A DNA stretch of 32,744 bases from Chrysochromulina tobinii (lineage: Eukaryota > Haptophyta > Prymnesiales > Chrysochromulinaceae): positions 1 to 32,744 of the forward strand of contig JWZX01002791.1 of assembly GCA_001275005.1 (NCBI GenBank), given 5' to 3'. The number at the start of each line of letters is the position of its first letter. Positions within the stretch are counted from its first letter, which is position 1. Made by a program: the position numbers and the translations under genes. The notes under the pieces are model-generated. The model did not search any database. It saw nothing but the letters and a program-made list of their open reading frames with translations, and was not told the DNA's origin. Positions 1 to 9,571 of this stretch are shown piece by piece.

Positions 1-1
1 G

Positions 2-3000
2 TCTCCTCCTCCTCCATCGCCGCCACCACCTTCGCCACCACCGCCCAAACCGCCTCCCTTTCCTCCGCCTCCATCCCCGCCTCCATCCCCACCGCCTTTA
101 CCACCTCCATCGCCACCGCCGCCATCTCCGCCTCCCAATCCGCCGCCTCCTAGCCCCCCGCCACCCCTACCACCGCCTCCCTCTCCGCCGCCCCCCTCTC
201 CGCCGCCACCCTCTCCACCGCCGCCTTACGCCCCAGCGACCTTTTCCCTCTCACTCTCCATCGAAATCCCCATCTCCTCCCTCAGCCCGGGTCTAACCGC
301 TTCGGACTTGATGCGCCTCGTCAACGCTCAGGGGCGCCAAGTTGCCTCCGCCTCTGCTCAGGTCAGCACAACCATCACCCAGGTGGCCACCGGTGGACTC
401 AGGCTGCCCGATGGCCTCATACTGGGCAACGGAGCCACACAAGATGCGGTGCTTCCAGCGGTCTGTGGCGACGACCCCAGCTGCACGGTTACAGTCACTG
501 CGTTCGTGCCTCCGCCGATGCCGCCACTACGTCCCCCTCGGTTCCCGTTCCCTGGTCTGCCTCCACTACCGCCAGACTTGCCGCCACCGTCTCCGCGTGT
601 GCCACCGCCCCCCGGCTTGCCACCCTCCCCGCCACCTTCACAGCCGCCGTGGTGGCTCGAGCGGCGCCTCTCCGAGCAGCACGCAGCCGGACATAGACGC
701 ACACAGGCGGCACAAGCGCACTCGAGCGACTGCTTTGCCACCGTGACGTCGCGAGTCCTTGGGCCAACGGTGCCTCTGATCCAACCACCGCCCCTCAGCT
801 TGCCCATGCTCGAATCTGAGCTTAGCATGCCACAGGGCTCTTTTGGCACCAACGGCTGTGCCGGGCTACCCCAGCAGCCGGCACTGACGAGCATTCAGCT
901 CACACTGCTCATTGTCGACCGAGGCTCACAAGTGCAGTCGCGGCTGGCCCACGGGCAGCTGCAGGCCTCCAGCCTTCCCATTCTCATCGCACTGAGCAAC
1001 TTGACTAATACCAGCCTCCACTTGTTCACCATCCTCGAAACCGCAGCGGCCATCACGCCGCCCGCGCCGCCCCCGCCGCCACCGCCATCGCCGCCTCCGC
1101 CTCCGCCCTCCCCGCCTAGCCGACCGCCGCCACCCCTGCCTCCGGCGCCGTGGCACAAGCCATATCTGTTCAGATACCTACCGCCGTCGCCACTCCCACC
1201 ATTGCCGCCGAAAGCCCCCCCGCTCTCACCGCCACCACCCGTACCCCCCTCGCCCCCGCCCCAGCCACCCACCTATTGCTATCCACTGTATGGACGTGGC
1301 GACTGCTCGGAGCACGACTACTGCCTTGCTGCGCAGGGCCGTGGACGGTGCGTGGGTGGCCGTTGCGAGTGCGCCGCAGGCTTCTGCGGTGCCAACTGCT
1401 CGGGCATCGTCCTATGCCATTACTGGGATGAGCTCACGTGGCAGTGGTCCATGCAAGGAATGACGACACTCCATACCATCGGCCAGGCCATTGTATGCGA
1501 AGCGGACGACGTGCCGGCGACTGCATTCGCCGGCGTCTGCGTCCTCGGCGCGCCCACACCGCCACCTTCGCCGCAAGTCGAAGCCGTCGCTCTTCCTCCT
1601 GCAAGTCTCTTTGACGGTTCGAGAGCGTCCGCCGTGGCGATCGTGCTCTGCACACTCCTCAATGGGATCACCGTTCGTCGTGCTCGTCAGTGGCGCCAGT
1701 CGCTGCTCCCCGCGAGCTTGAAAGATCCGATGTGGTCGGACATTTTGGTGCTGTGGTTCTTCATGGGCGTGTACGCAAGCAAGCGCGTCCTGACGACGGT
1801 CGTGCTCGCATGCATCGAGTTTCGGAGATGGACTTGGGAGCTGCTCAAACGCTGCGCGATCACCTCAGTGCTCGCCGGGCTTGCGATCGCATGCTGGATC
1901 TGGGGCTGCCTGGTGGAGACGGCATCTATGACGAAACGCACAGTCACCAACGTGATGCTCGTCGTCTTTTGGATTGGCATGTGGACCAAGCAGACGACGT
2001 TCGCTTGCATTCATCTAGTGCGCGGCAGTGCCATTACAGCCGCGCTCGGCCTCAAAGCTCTCACCGTCTTGATCGCCCTCGAGTCGAAACGTACGGTCAC
2101 GAACGCCATGCTGGCCATCTACTGGCTTGGCATGTACATCACGAATGCCATCAAAGCCAAGGTGCTCAAGCTCAAGGCCGCGTACAAGGCAGCGAAGGAG
2201 CGACGTCGTATGGCGAGGGAGAGGCGGGCAGCCGAGCGCAAGGCGGCAGCCGAGCTGCGGGCAGCTGAGCAGCGCAGGGTGCAGGACGAGAGAAGGCGGA
2301 AGATGGAAGCGGAGCTCAAGCGCAGGGAGAAGGCATACGTATCCTATCCGAAGCAGAAGAAGGGCCCAGTTGCCATGGTTTCACCCTCATGGAGGTGGAG
2401 TGATGTCGAAGACGAGGTGGCCAAAGAGGATCTGCCGCTGGACGGGCCCAGCCGCGCTCAGAGGCCGACGTACCCATCCCCGTACATGGCGTCGACGGAA
2501 GAGGACACGACAGTGCGCGAGCTGCAGGCAGAGGCGGAAGCCAAGGCCATCAAGGCAGACGCAGTACGCGCCCGTGTCGTCGAGCTGCAGGAGCAGCTCA
2601 CCAATGGCATCCTCACGCTCGAGGGACGCACAGAGCTTCAGCACCAGGAGGCGCTGCTCAAGGAGCTCAATGAGGCGGCGGACAAGGCGGCGGCGGCGGC
2701 GCACTTGGCGGCACACACGGCTGCCGCGGTCAAGCTGCAATCGATCCAGCGCGCCCGCTCGTCGCGCACGTCGAATCCGGCCGCCGCTCATGGCGAGGTG
2801 GTCAACGGGCCTCTGACTCGCGACGAGCGCGACGCTCTCATCGCCGCAATCATTGCGGAGGGACATGCACATGGGCAGCGGCACGGGCTGGCGATTCCGC
2901 CGCTCAGCAGCACCCGCGTGCATGCGGTCCCGATGCACATGGCCAGTCGGCCAATTGAGCTGGTGAACGGTCAGCTGACCAAGGCGCGCACGCCCATCAT

Positions 3001-6000
3001 CACACTCGACCTCGCCGAGCTACGCGGTGGCTTGCTGGTTGAGCCTGACTCTGCCCGCCTCGAGGCTGGCGTGTGGGAGGAGGCTGTGCTGCGGGCTAGC
3101 CCAGATCGCTCCCGGTTGATGACGGGTCGCATCTCTATGGCGGCGTTTCTCCAGCAGGATCCATGGGGGGCTGCCCGACCCACCTCGGCCGCATTGGACT
3201 CAGCGCGCGGCATTTCGGAGACAGAGGTCGCGAGCACGAGTGAAGGCAGCGGCTCCAGCGCCCGCGAGACGCCCCGATCTCGCGTAACGTCTCGAGCTGC
3301 ATCTCGAGCTCCGAGCTCCGAGCTGCCCGAGGTGCAATCTCGTCCTCAGTCTGCTGCATCAGTGCTCGGTACTTCGCGCTCTCAATCCGCCCTCGAGGCA
3401 CCGCGTGCCGAGGCACCGCGTGCCGAGGCTCAGCTCTCGCGTAAGCGCCTGCAGATGGCCCCTCTACCCGTTGACATCAATCGCCCCCAGACGGCGGGCG
3501 CAGGCCAGCGCCCGAGCATACGCCCGAGAACGGCAGGTTGTGAGCGACCTTCCGATCCCTCGTCGGCAGCGTGTGGCAGTGGAGCCCCCCAGCTCGTCCG
3601 TAGGCGCATGCCCATGGACCCTCAATTACTGCAGGGGCCCACCTCGTTTGCTTGCCGAGGGCCCACACCCTTCGCCGAAGCCCTTGGCCGTACCGGTACG
3701 GGCGGGCCGAGTGGCACTGGCTCTGGCACTGGCTCACTCCCTCGGCCGCAGAGCTCGCCTGGGTTACTTCCACAGCGGCTGCAGGCCGCCTCGCAACCCA
3801 ACCCAAACCTGGCGTTGCTCGACGTGCAGATCGATCACTACCCCAATTCTCTCGAGCATCCGGAGTACGAGGGCTACGCGTACGAGCCGGCCCGCATCCG
3901 TGCCCGGCTCGCACTGAGCGGCCAGCTCATCCGCGGGCGCATGATGAGCCAAGCAGACCCTGGCTTTCTCTCGCGCCCCGCCTCGAGCACAGTAGTCGCC
4001 TCGCGCGCGAATGCGTGGGCAGCCGATGGCGGCAGCTCCCAAGCGTCCACACGGCCGGGCACGCCGACGAGCGCCTTTCCGTCGCTCGCCGCTCCTCCCT
4101 CGCCGCCGCCCTCGCCGCCACAACAACCCGAGCTCCCGCCGTTGCGCGACGGCTCGAACCGGCCGCCGTTCCCACAGTCGCAGCCCTCCACAGCCCCCCG
4201 CCAGCCCCCCGCTGCGGCCCTTGCCCGACCCAGCTCGACCTCTGGCCAGCCGCTCCCGAGGCCTCTCAGCCGCCCGGGCTCCGCTGGCCTCTCACGTAGC
4301 CTGAGCGTGGCCGCTCTGACAGGGCTCGTCCACTTGGACGAGCCCGGGGTTCTCGACAGCCCGCGCAAGGGGCTACAGAGTGGCAGCTCGGGATGCACCG
4401 AGGTGATTACAAGCCATGCCAACGGCTCTATGATTCGCAATCTCTCCCGCCCCTCCTCAGCCGCTCGCCTCCAGCCGCTCGTGTCGCGCCCATCATCGTC
4501 CCGCTTCGGACCACCGCCCGCGTCCGCAGCCTCGCGTGGGGGGCGGCTCGAGCTCGATCCGCTCGGCATCCACCGCCAGCAGCAGCAGCAGCAGCGGCAG
4601 CAGCCTTCACACGATCAGTCGCCGCAAGGCTCGGCACGTAGCACCCAGGACAACGCTCCTTCTCGTACCGCCTCGACCTCTCGTCGCCTCTCGCACGCCT
4701 CTGCACCTCAGCCCGCCTCGCCGCGCCTCTCTTTGCACAGCAGCGACGACATAGTCGACTCTCCGATCGTGACGCCAATCGTGACGCCTCGAGGTCCATC
4801 GGAGGGCGTCGACCTTGAGGCGAGCGTCGACGAGATGCAATGGGACGAGATGCGATTGGACGAGATCGCAATCTCGAGTGCAACTCCGGCTGCTGGTGGC
4901 GTGCGCGTGGCAGCCTCCGCGTGGCACGAAAGGGAGGTCGAACGAGAGGCTGAGCGGAGCGATGTCGAAGCAGGCGAGAGCAGGGCTCCTGCTGCCGCGG
5001 AGGCTGAATGGGCTTCTAACGTGGCTGTCGACGCTGGATCTCCACGTACTTCAAATGAGGCAAGCGCGGCGCGCGGCGCGTCGGAAGCCGACGAGGCGGC
5101 TCGGCAGCGCTTAGTGCTCCAGACGACGCTGGCGAGCAGCAGCCATCGTAACTCGGACGTCTTGAGAGCTGTCTTGAGTGAGGCCAGCGATGGCCACGAA
5201 GCTGTCTTGAGTGACGAAGCTGTCTTGAGTGACGAAGCTGAGGTGTCGCCTGCTCGCAGCGACGTGGATGAGCAAAGCGAGGGTCACGGCGACGAGGGAG
5301 GTGCTGAAGAGTATGACGACCCGGGTGAGCACGACAAGGGTATCCGCAGCCGCGTCGAGGCACCTGTCGAGGACCCAAGAGTCGAGGACCCAACGGTCAA
5401 GTCGTTTACCGGCGAGCTGCTCAAGCACGTGCTCTCGCCCTTGGCTTGCTCGACCCTCACGTGCCACCTGAACGAACACGCCAAGGCTAACGAGGGGCAC
5501 GATCTGCGCCTCAAGATCACGCGGCCGGAGCTCGAGCAGCTGATTGGCCTCGAGGAAGTTGGTAGGGTGGTGGCCGCTTTCGGCGCGCCCTTCGACACCC
5601 TCAAGTTGAGTTCGGTTCGCCCCATGAGCGCGACAGTGCGGCATGAGCGAACCGCCGTCGCAGCCGCCGCCTATGAGCTCGCTACGGAGCCTACGCTGGA
5701 CCTCGAGCAGCAGATCGAGGGGAGATTGGGAAGTGGTGAGGCGGAGGAGGCCGAGGAGGCCGAGGAGTGCGAGAGGGCCGCTGCGCGCGCATCCGTCGAG
5801 GCGACCGAGTCGGCCGAGGCGACCGAGTCGGCCGAGGCGACCGAGGCGCACCGGCTCAAGGCAGCGCTCGAGACGATGCCTTTCTTCTCGATCCCGATGC
5901 TTGCCCTACGAGGCTGCTCGGCTGAGTACGTCGACGCCCTCGCGCGCTGGCACACCGTCTTCGCCATCGTGTGCCAGCCACACCCAGCCACCGGCACACA

Positions 6001-6955
6001 CCCTCTGATCGACCTCGAGCAGCAGCTGCAGTGCTTCTGGAGCCATCTGATGCTCGAACTCGGCGCGGTCGCTCTGCTTGCGACAGCACACGGGAGGGAT
6101 GCCGACGAGGCGCTCGAGGAGCAGCTTGGTGCGATCTCTTTCACGGCGGCCATCGCGGCAGGCGTGTGCGGCCTTGCTGTGAGTCGCGTCGCCTTTGTCA
6201 TCGCTGGGCCCGCGGGCCGTGTACGGAGCACCAGGGCCGTTACTACTCCCACTACTCCCACCGCCGGCGAGCGCCGCGCGCCAAGCGTGTGGACGCCGAG
6301 TATCTTGAACCCGAGCCCCTGGGCCCGTGCGGCTGGACCCGAAGTTGAGGACGTCTGGGCGTACCGGCACTGGGCGTCCACTACGGCGCCACGCAGGCGT
6401 GAGTTTGCGCTCCGCGCGCTTCGCTCCGCCGGCGGCTGGCTGGTTGCATGGTCGATCTTCGCCGGTGGCGCCACGCTCGCGCGTGGGTGCATGATGGGCA
6501 CCTCGGGACGTCGAGCCAGCGCCGTGCTCCGCGGCTGGGCCCTCTCCCAGGCTGTCTCGTGGGCTCTCGTGGAGCCTGCTGGGGTGGCTCTCGCGCTCGT
6601 GGTCTTCTACGCGCCCTTATGGTGGCCTCGTCTTCTCACGTACGCCTTCGGGCCCATCGGGTGGATGCAGCGCAACAAGCTCCCGACCGCCCGCGCGCTC
6701 CTGATGGCGCCTGTGCTGCCACGGCTGCGCTTACGACTTGAGGCGCGCCCAACTCGGCGCTCATCGCGTGCCAAGGTCGGACCGAGCTCCTCTGAGGGAG
6801 ATCTTCCGCTGGCGACCTCCTCGGCGGCTGAAGATCCGAGCTCCGGTGACGACGCTCCTTGGACCTTCTTTGCTACGCCTATCGGCATCGTGCGCGGTCG
6901 CCTCGGGCTGAGGCGCGCTCCCCGCAAGTATAGGATTCATGCCGCCCCAATGTGA
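2..6955 (+). CDS. Giant Pro-rich (pherophorin-like), EGF-containing multi-pass membrane protein, 5'-partial
   Basis: The frame is open from the left edge, so the N terminus lies outside; about 2317 residues are visible. An in-frame ATG at 311 is unlikely to be the true start because the Pro-rich coding continues upstream of it. Order of parts: SPPP/PPPSPP hydroxyproline-glycoprotein-like tracts (2-225, 510-650, 1045-1270) separated by two globular segments; a Cys-rich EGF-like module (about 1274-1402, CxCAAGFCGANC); a cluster of hydrophobic helices (about 1630-2150) with a repeated KRTVTN-type segment; a charged Arg/Glu/Ala coiled coil (2155-2340); a long disordered Ser/Arg/Pro region with many RPxSA/RPxTA motifs and a Gln run (about 4577-4603); acidic 18-bp repeats; and three or more C-terminal hydrophobic helices (6138-6640). 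Extracellular or wall-facing N terminus with a cytoplasmic disordered middle is inference. Function unknown; a distant polycystin-like relation is possible but unproven. Stop is TGA at 6953. Confidence 0.8.
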   Translation, partial: SPPPPSPPPPSPPPPKPPPFPPPPSPPPSPPPLPPPSPPPPSPPPNPPPPSPPPPLPPPPSPPPPSPPPPSPPPPYAPATFSLSLSIEIPISSLSPGLTASDLMRLVNAQGRQVASASAQVSTTITQVATGGLRLPDGLILGNGATQDAVLPAVCGDDPSCTVTVTAFVPPPMPPLRPPRFPFPGLPPLPPDLPPPSPRVPPPPGLPPSPPPSQPPWWLERRLSEQHAAGHRRTQAAQAHSSDCFATVTSRVLGPTVPLIQPPPLSLPMLESELSMPQGSFGTNGCAGLPQQPALTSIQLTLLIVDRGSQVQSRLAHGQLQASSLPILIALSNLTNTSLHLFTILETAAAITPPAPPPPPPPSPPPPPPSPPSRPPPPLPPAPWHKPYLFRYLPPSPLPPLPPKAPPLSPPPPVPPSPPPQPPTYCYPLYGRGDCSEHDYCLAAQGRGRCVGGRCECAAGFCGANCSGIVLCHYWDELTWQWSMQGMTTLHTIGQAIVCEADDVPATAFAGVCVLGAPTPPPSPQVEAVALPPASLFDGSRASAVAIVLCTLLNGITVRRARQWRQSLLPASLKDPMWSDILVLWFFMGVYASKRVLTTVVLACIEFRRWTWELLKRCAITSVLAGLAIACWIWGCLVETASMTKRTVTNVMLVVFWIGMWTKQTTFACIHLVRGSAITAALGLKALTVLIALESKRTVTNAMLAIYWLGMYITNAIKAKVLKLKAAYKAAKERRRMARERRAAERKAAAELRAAEQRRVQDERRRKMEAELKRREKAYVSYPKQKKGPVAMVSPSWRWSDVEDEVAKEDLPLDGPSRAQRPTYPSPYMASTEEDTTVRELQAEAEAKAIKADAVRARVVELQEQLTNGILTLEGRTELQHQEALLKELNEAADKAAAAAHLAAHTAAAVKLQSIQRARSSRTSNPAAAHGEVVNGPLTRDERDALIAAIIAEGHAHGQRHGLAIPPLSSTRVHAVPMHMASRPIELVNGQLTKARTPIITLDLAELRGGLLVEPDSARLEAGVWEEAVLRASPDRSRLMTGRISMAAFLQQDPWGAARPTSAALDSARGISETEVASTSEGSGSSARETPRSRVTSRAASRAPSSELPEVQSRPQSAASVLGTSRSQSALEAPRAEAPRAEAQLSRKRLQMAPLPVDINRPQTAGAGQRPSIRPRTAGCERPSDPSSAACGSGAPQLVRRRMPMDPQLLQGPTSFACRGPTPFAEALGRTGTGGPSGTGSGTGSLPRPQSSPGLLPQRLQAASQPNPNLALLDVQIDHYPNSLEHPEYEGYAYEPARIRARLALSGQLIRGRMMSQADPGFLSRPASSTVVASRANAWAADGGSSQASTRPGTPTSAFPSLAAPPSPPPSPPQQPELPPLRDGSNRPPFPQSQPSTAPRQPPAAALARPSSTSGQPLPRPLSRPGSAGLSRSLSVAALTGLVHLDEPGVLDSPRKGLQSGSSGCTEVITSHANGSMIRNLSRPSSAARLQPLVSRPSSSRFGPPPASAASRGGRLELDPLGIHRQQQQQQRQQPSHDQSPQGSARSTQDNAPSRTASTSRRLSHASAPQPASPRLSLHSSDDIVDSPIVTPIVTPRGPSEGVDLEASVDEMQWDEMRLDEIAISSATPAAGGVRVAASAWHEREVEREAERSDVEAGESRAPAAAEAEWASNVAVDAGSPRTSNEASAARGASEADEAARQRLVLQTTLASSSHRNSDVLRAVLSEASDGHEAVLSDEAVLSDEAEVSPARSDVDEQSEGHGDEGGAEEYDDPGEHDKGIRSRVEAPVEDPRVEDPTVKSFTGELLKHVLSPLACSTLTCHLNEHAKANEGHDLRLKITRPELEQLIGLEEVGRVVAAFGAPFDTLKLSSVRPMSATVRHERTAVAAAAYELATEPTLDLEQQIEGRLGSGEAEEAEEAEECERAAARASVEATESAEATESAEATEAHRLKAALETMPFFSIPMLALRGCSAEYVDALARWHTVFAIVCQPHPATGTHPLIDLEQQLQCFWSHLMLELGAVALLATAHGRDADEALEEQLGAISFTAAIAAGVCGLAVSRVAFVIAGPAGRVRSTRAVTTPTTPTAGERRAPSVWTPSILNPSPWARAAGPEVEDVWAYRHWASTTAPRRREFALRALRSAGGWLVAWSIFAGGATLARGCMMGTSGRRASAVLRGWALSQAVSWALVEPAGVALALVVFYAPLWWPRLLTYAFGPIGWMQRNKLPTARALLMAPVLPRLRLRLEARPTRRSSRAKVGPSSSEGDLPLATSSAAEDPSSGDDAPWTFFATPIGIVRGRLGLRRAPRKYRIHAAPM
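1928..2150 (+). repeat. Duplicated membrane-helix segment inside the giant protein
   Basis: Two copies of a KRTVTN-x-ML-[VA]-[VI]-[FY]-W-[IL]-GM segment lie at about 1928-1990 and 2081-2150, each a hydrophobic helix. They show that the membrane cluster grew by internal duplication. Nucleotide identity is only partial, so the duplication is old. Confidence 0.6.
5195..5850 (+). repeat. Two short in-frame 18-bp tandem repeats in the acidic region
   Basis: Around 5198-5233 the unit gaagctgtcttgagtgac is present twice in perfect tandem (DEAVLS), with a weaker copy just upstream. Around 5796-5846 a second unit, gccgaggcgaccgagtcg, is present about three times (AEATES). Both keep frame and lengthen an acidic, probably disordered stretch. 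Confidence 0.75.
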
Positions 6956-7089
6956 CGGATGCAGATGTAATTGTAAAAGTTGAGAGTGTAAGATTGCCGA
7001 GAAACACGAGGAGGAAGTGTTGCGTTGAGTCTCTCGGTCTTCGATCGAAACACACATCTCGTGACATCTAATCTTACACATCATCCACC

Positions 7090-8691
7090 TCATACTCGCA
7101 CGCGTGGCGACGCGCTGGGTGGCATTCGCACGCGAAGTCGATTGCCGAGGAGGTGCGTCGGCACGACGTCATTCGCAGCGACAGCAGCTCGGTGAGCTCC
7201 CGCCTCCTCGGCCGCTCTCCAATGGCACGCACCTCGCTCCGCGCTGCTGGTGCGCGCGGATCGAGCGGTCAACGCCCCGGATGACGAGCAAGCCGTGCGC
7301 GCCGTGCGCGGCGTCGCGGATCGAACGGTCAACGCTCCGGATGACGAGCAAGCCGTGCGCGCCGTGCGCGGCGTCGCGGATCGAGCGGTCAACGCTCCGG
7401 ATGAGCGCGCCGTGCGTGGCGTCGCGTGCGTGCCAGCGCGAGCAGAGGCTGGGGGCAGCCTCTGCAACATGAGCACTCGGGCGGAGCCGAGCTGCTGCGG
7501 ATTGAAGACGGGCACTCGGCTGACGCGGCTGGGCTTCAGCGGGGGCTCGGCCTGTGCGCCGAACTCCGCCTTCAAAGCAGCCTCGACCGCCGCGACGGTG
7601 ATCGCACGCGCCAACGCGTGCAGTGCGGCACTGAGCGCTTCCTCGGGTGAAATCTCGGGAGTGACCTCGGGTGAAATCTCGGGAGTGACCTCGGGTGAGC
7701 ACAGCGCCTGCTCGAAATGGCCACGTGTCGTCACAGGCGTTATCTCGGGAGAGACCTCGGGTGGGCTCGGCGCCTGTTTGAAATGGCTCTCGAGCGAGGC
7801 TGGCCGAGTCGGCGTACGACCGCTGCTGCTGCCGCTGCTGCTCGTAGCGAGCGTGCGGTGGCAACCCTCCCCTGGGCATGGGGTCATGTGCCATCGACGC
7901 GGAGACCATGGTGGGATTGACAAGGCTGGCTTGGTGCGGACCTCGGCAGCGCCCCAGCCCAGGGGAAGAAGATGCGCGAGCTTGGAGTCGGAGAGACTGG
8001 TGCGCAGAACCTCCAGCCTCTGCATCATCTCTTTCGCCATCGGTTTCGGCGCCAAGGCATGCGGCCGTGTGGGCACCAGCTGGATGGGGCGCACCGGCTC
8101 AGACGCAAGATGCGCATGCCTCAAGGGCCGCGACAGGATGAAGGAGCGAAAGTCCCTGCCCGAGGCATTCTCACGCACGTCGATGGCCTCGCTGTTGAAC
8201 GGGGCTCTCGTACGCCAATCATTTGGAACAGAGCCCGGAGAAACAGTGTCCCAATCTCTCACGCTCTCGTAAGTCCAGACAGCCGCAAAGCGCAAGCGTA
8301 GCCGGCGGCCGTGCAAGGACTGGACATGCCCGGGCGGCCCGCGGCGCACAAAGTTGAGCTTCACCTCGATATCTCCCGCCGATGCACTTTCTGCGAGGAA
8401 GGCATAGGCCACCGAGGCTGGCGCACCCTTCCGCCAGGCCTCAGGCAGCTTGCCCGGTGACGAATCGGACTCATGCCGGAGCTCTCCGAGGTCGCGTGCA
8501 AGCGAAGGATCCACTCTGTCTAAGTCACGCAAGTGGTCATCGAGGTGAGAAGGGCACAAACCGTGGGCGTCATCGCCATACGCCGCTGGCATGCTCACGA
8601 CGATTGGCTCACGAGCAGCGCTTGGGGATCGCAGGCAACGAAAACATAGAAATTGGCGATGAATGTGCACGCGCTGCCGTTTCGCATGCAT
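7090..8691 (-). CDS. Unrecognised 533-residue protein with internal tandem repeats
   Basis: A single open frame begins at an ATG at 8691 and ends with TGA at 7090-7092; another ATG at 8592 (residue 34) is an equally plausible start. I do not recognise the family. Residues about 60-270 look globular (many Arg, Trp, Leu, with a short conserved-looking WDTVSPGSVPNDW stretch). Residues about 290-350 contain repeated EVTPEISP units, residues 430-490 contain three copies of an ATPRTAR-type Ser/Thr/Arg repeat, and the C terminus is basic. It is convergent with the giant Pro-rich gene, 134 bp away. No signal peptide or membrane helix is evident. A basic, phosphorylatable scaffold is possible but is only inference. 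Confidence 0.6.
   Translation of the reverse strand: MHAKRQRVHIHRQFLCFRCLRSPSAAREPIVVSMPAAYGDDAHGLCPSHLDDHLRDLDRVDPSLARDLGELRHESDSSPGKLPEAWRKGAPASVAYAFLAESASAGDIEVKLNFVRRGPPGHVQSLHGRRLRLRFAAVWTYESVRDWDTVSPGSVPNDWRTRAPFNSEAIDVRENASGRDFRSFILSRPLRHAHLASEPVRPIQLVPTRPHALAPKPMAKEMMQRLEVLRTSLSDSKLAHLLPLGWGAAEVRTKPALSIPPWSPRRWHMTPCPGEGCHRTLATSSSGSSSGRTPTRPASLESHFKQAPSPPEVSPEITPVTTRGHFEQALCSPEVTPEISPEVTPEISPEEALSAALHALARAITVAAVEAALKAEFGAQAEPPLKPSRVSRVPVFNPQQLGSARVLMLQRLPPASARAGTHATPRTARSSGALTARSATPRTARTACSSSGALTVRSATPRTARTACSSSGALTARSARTSSAERGACHWRAAEEAGAHRAAVAANDVVPTHLLGNRLRVRMPPSASPRVRV
7259..7430 (-). repeat. 60-bp tandem repeat, three units, in coding sequence
   Basis: Units at 7259-7318 and 7319-7378 differ at only two positions. 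A third unit from 7379 carries an internal deletion of a multiple of three. The period of 60 keeps frame and encodes the repeated ATPRTARTACSSSGALT segment. Near identity points to recent expansion. Confidence 0.9.
7641..7700 (-). repeat. 24-bp tandem repeat encoding EVTPEISP
   Basis: Two perfect 24-bp units (7641-7664, 7665-7688) are followed by a partial third, and a diverged copy lies near 7743-7765. In frame they give an eight-residue Pro/Glu/Thr/Ser unit. Confidence 0.85.
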
Positions 8692-9571
8692 TCCTTACAA
8701 ACTCCGCGCTGTTTGCTGAGGTTGTTGTTAAGGGCGTTGACTGCGTCCTGTATCACGCAAAGGTTCTTGACGTTGGAGGTGAGCTCGAGTTGTGGGGTGA
8801 AGAAGATTGAGAGTTAGGGTTAATGGACGTTAGGTGGGATTCGCGCAACACAACCTTGAATGGTCTGAAGCCCCTAGCCCAGAGGGTTTCATACCCATTC
8901 AGCCACATGCCCAACTCCATTTTTGCTCAGCCTGCTCCCCACTGACACAGTTCGTCTCAGCGAGAACGAGCACGTCGCACACATCCCCACCATCACGGAG
9001 CTCGGAGGTACGCCTCACGCGCCGCCGGGCGATCCGAACGCATACCGCACACATTATGGAGAATCGGAACCGCACCTCTTGCATGTACCTCTGCCCGCGC
9101 CTGTTCGCACAAGGGAACTGTCCACACTCAGCCAGCAGTCGTATCGCGTCGATGCCCACCCTCATGGCCACCGCACGAGCGGCCGTGGCCCGAACTGCGC
9201 GTGGCCGACACCCGACGTTGGCGGCCGCACCGCACAGGCGGCGCGATGTATGCACGCCAAACGGACGGCCGCCCGCCATGCACAACCCCCCACATGGAGC
9301 CAGATCCCCCTGGACGTCCCACACACACACATGCCCAAGGGCGAGCACTAGTTGTTGACCACTGTTGCAGCTGAAAGCCAGCCTTTCCTTTGTTACACTG
9401 CGTTACGAATCGAGGTCTCCCCTTCCTCTGTCTCAAGATAGGTGTAACGAAGACTGCGCAGCAAATTGGTCAATGTATGATCAATCACTTTGCGAAGCGT
9501 TACCCGGGTATCTGGATAAGCAGGTATGCAGGGAAGTTTGAAATCTGCTGGGCAAACTTACTCAATTTTTG
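8692..9571. other. Unassigned intergenic stretch, no supported gene
   Basis: About 880 bp between the 5' end of the 533-residue gene and the LRR relic. Open frames exist on both strands (plus 8834-9358 and 8923-9351, minus 8899-9348), but no frame has a clear third-position GC advantage, a recognisable domain, or a strong start. It must hold the promoter of the 533-residue gene (upstream of 8691). I see no RNA gene in it. Confidence 0.5.

Noticed and set aside
358-1272. Long Gly-rich minus-strand open frames opposite the Pro-rich region
   Set aside because: They are the complement of PPP codons (GGN) and disappear where the plus-strand protein stops being Pro-rich.
8812-8825. Telomere-like gttagggttaa word
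   Set aside because: Only about one and a half TTAGGG units in the middle of gene-rich DNA; too short to be an interstitial telomere tract.
9057-9160. Possible CCCH zinc finger on the plus strand (CPRLFAQGNCPH)
   Set aside because: The third Cys and the spaced His of the motif are missing, there is no second finger, and the frame shows no clear codon bias.
8834-9358. Plus-strand open frames in the 8.7-9.5 kb gap
   Set aside because: Overlapping frames on both strands have similar third-position GC and no recognisable domain; not enough to call a gene.
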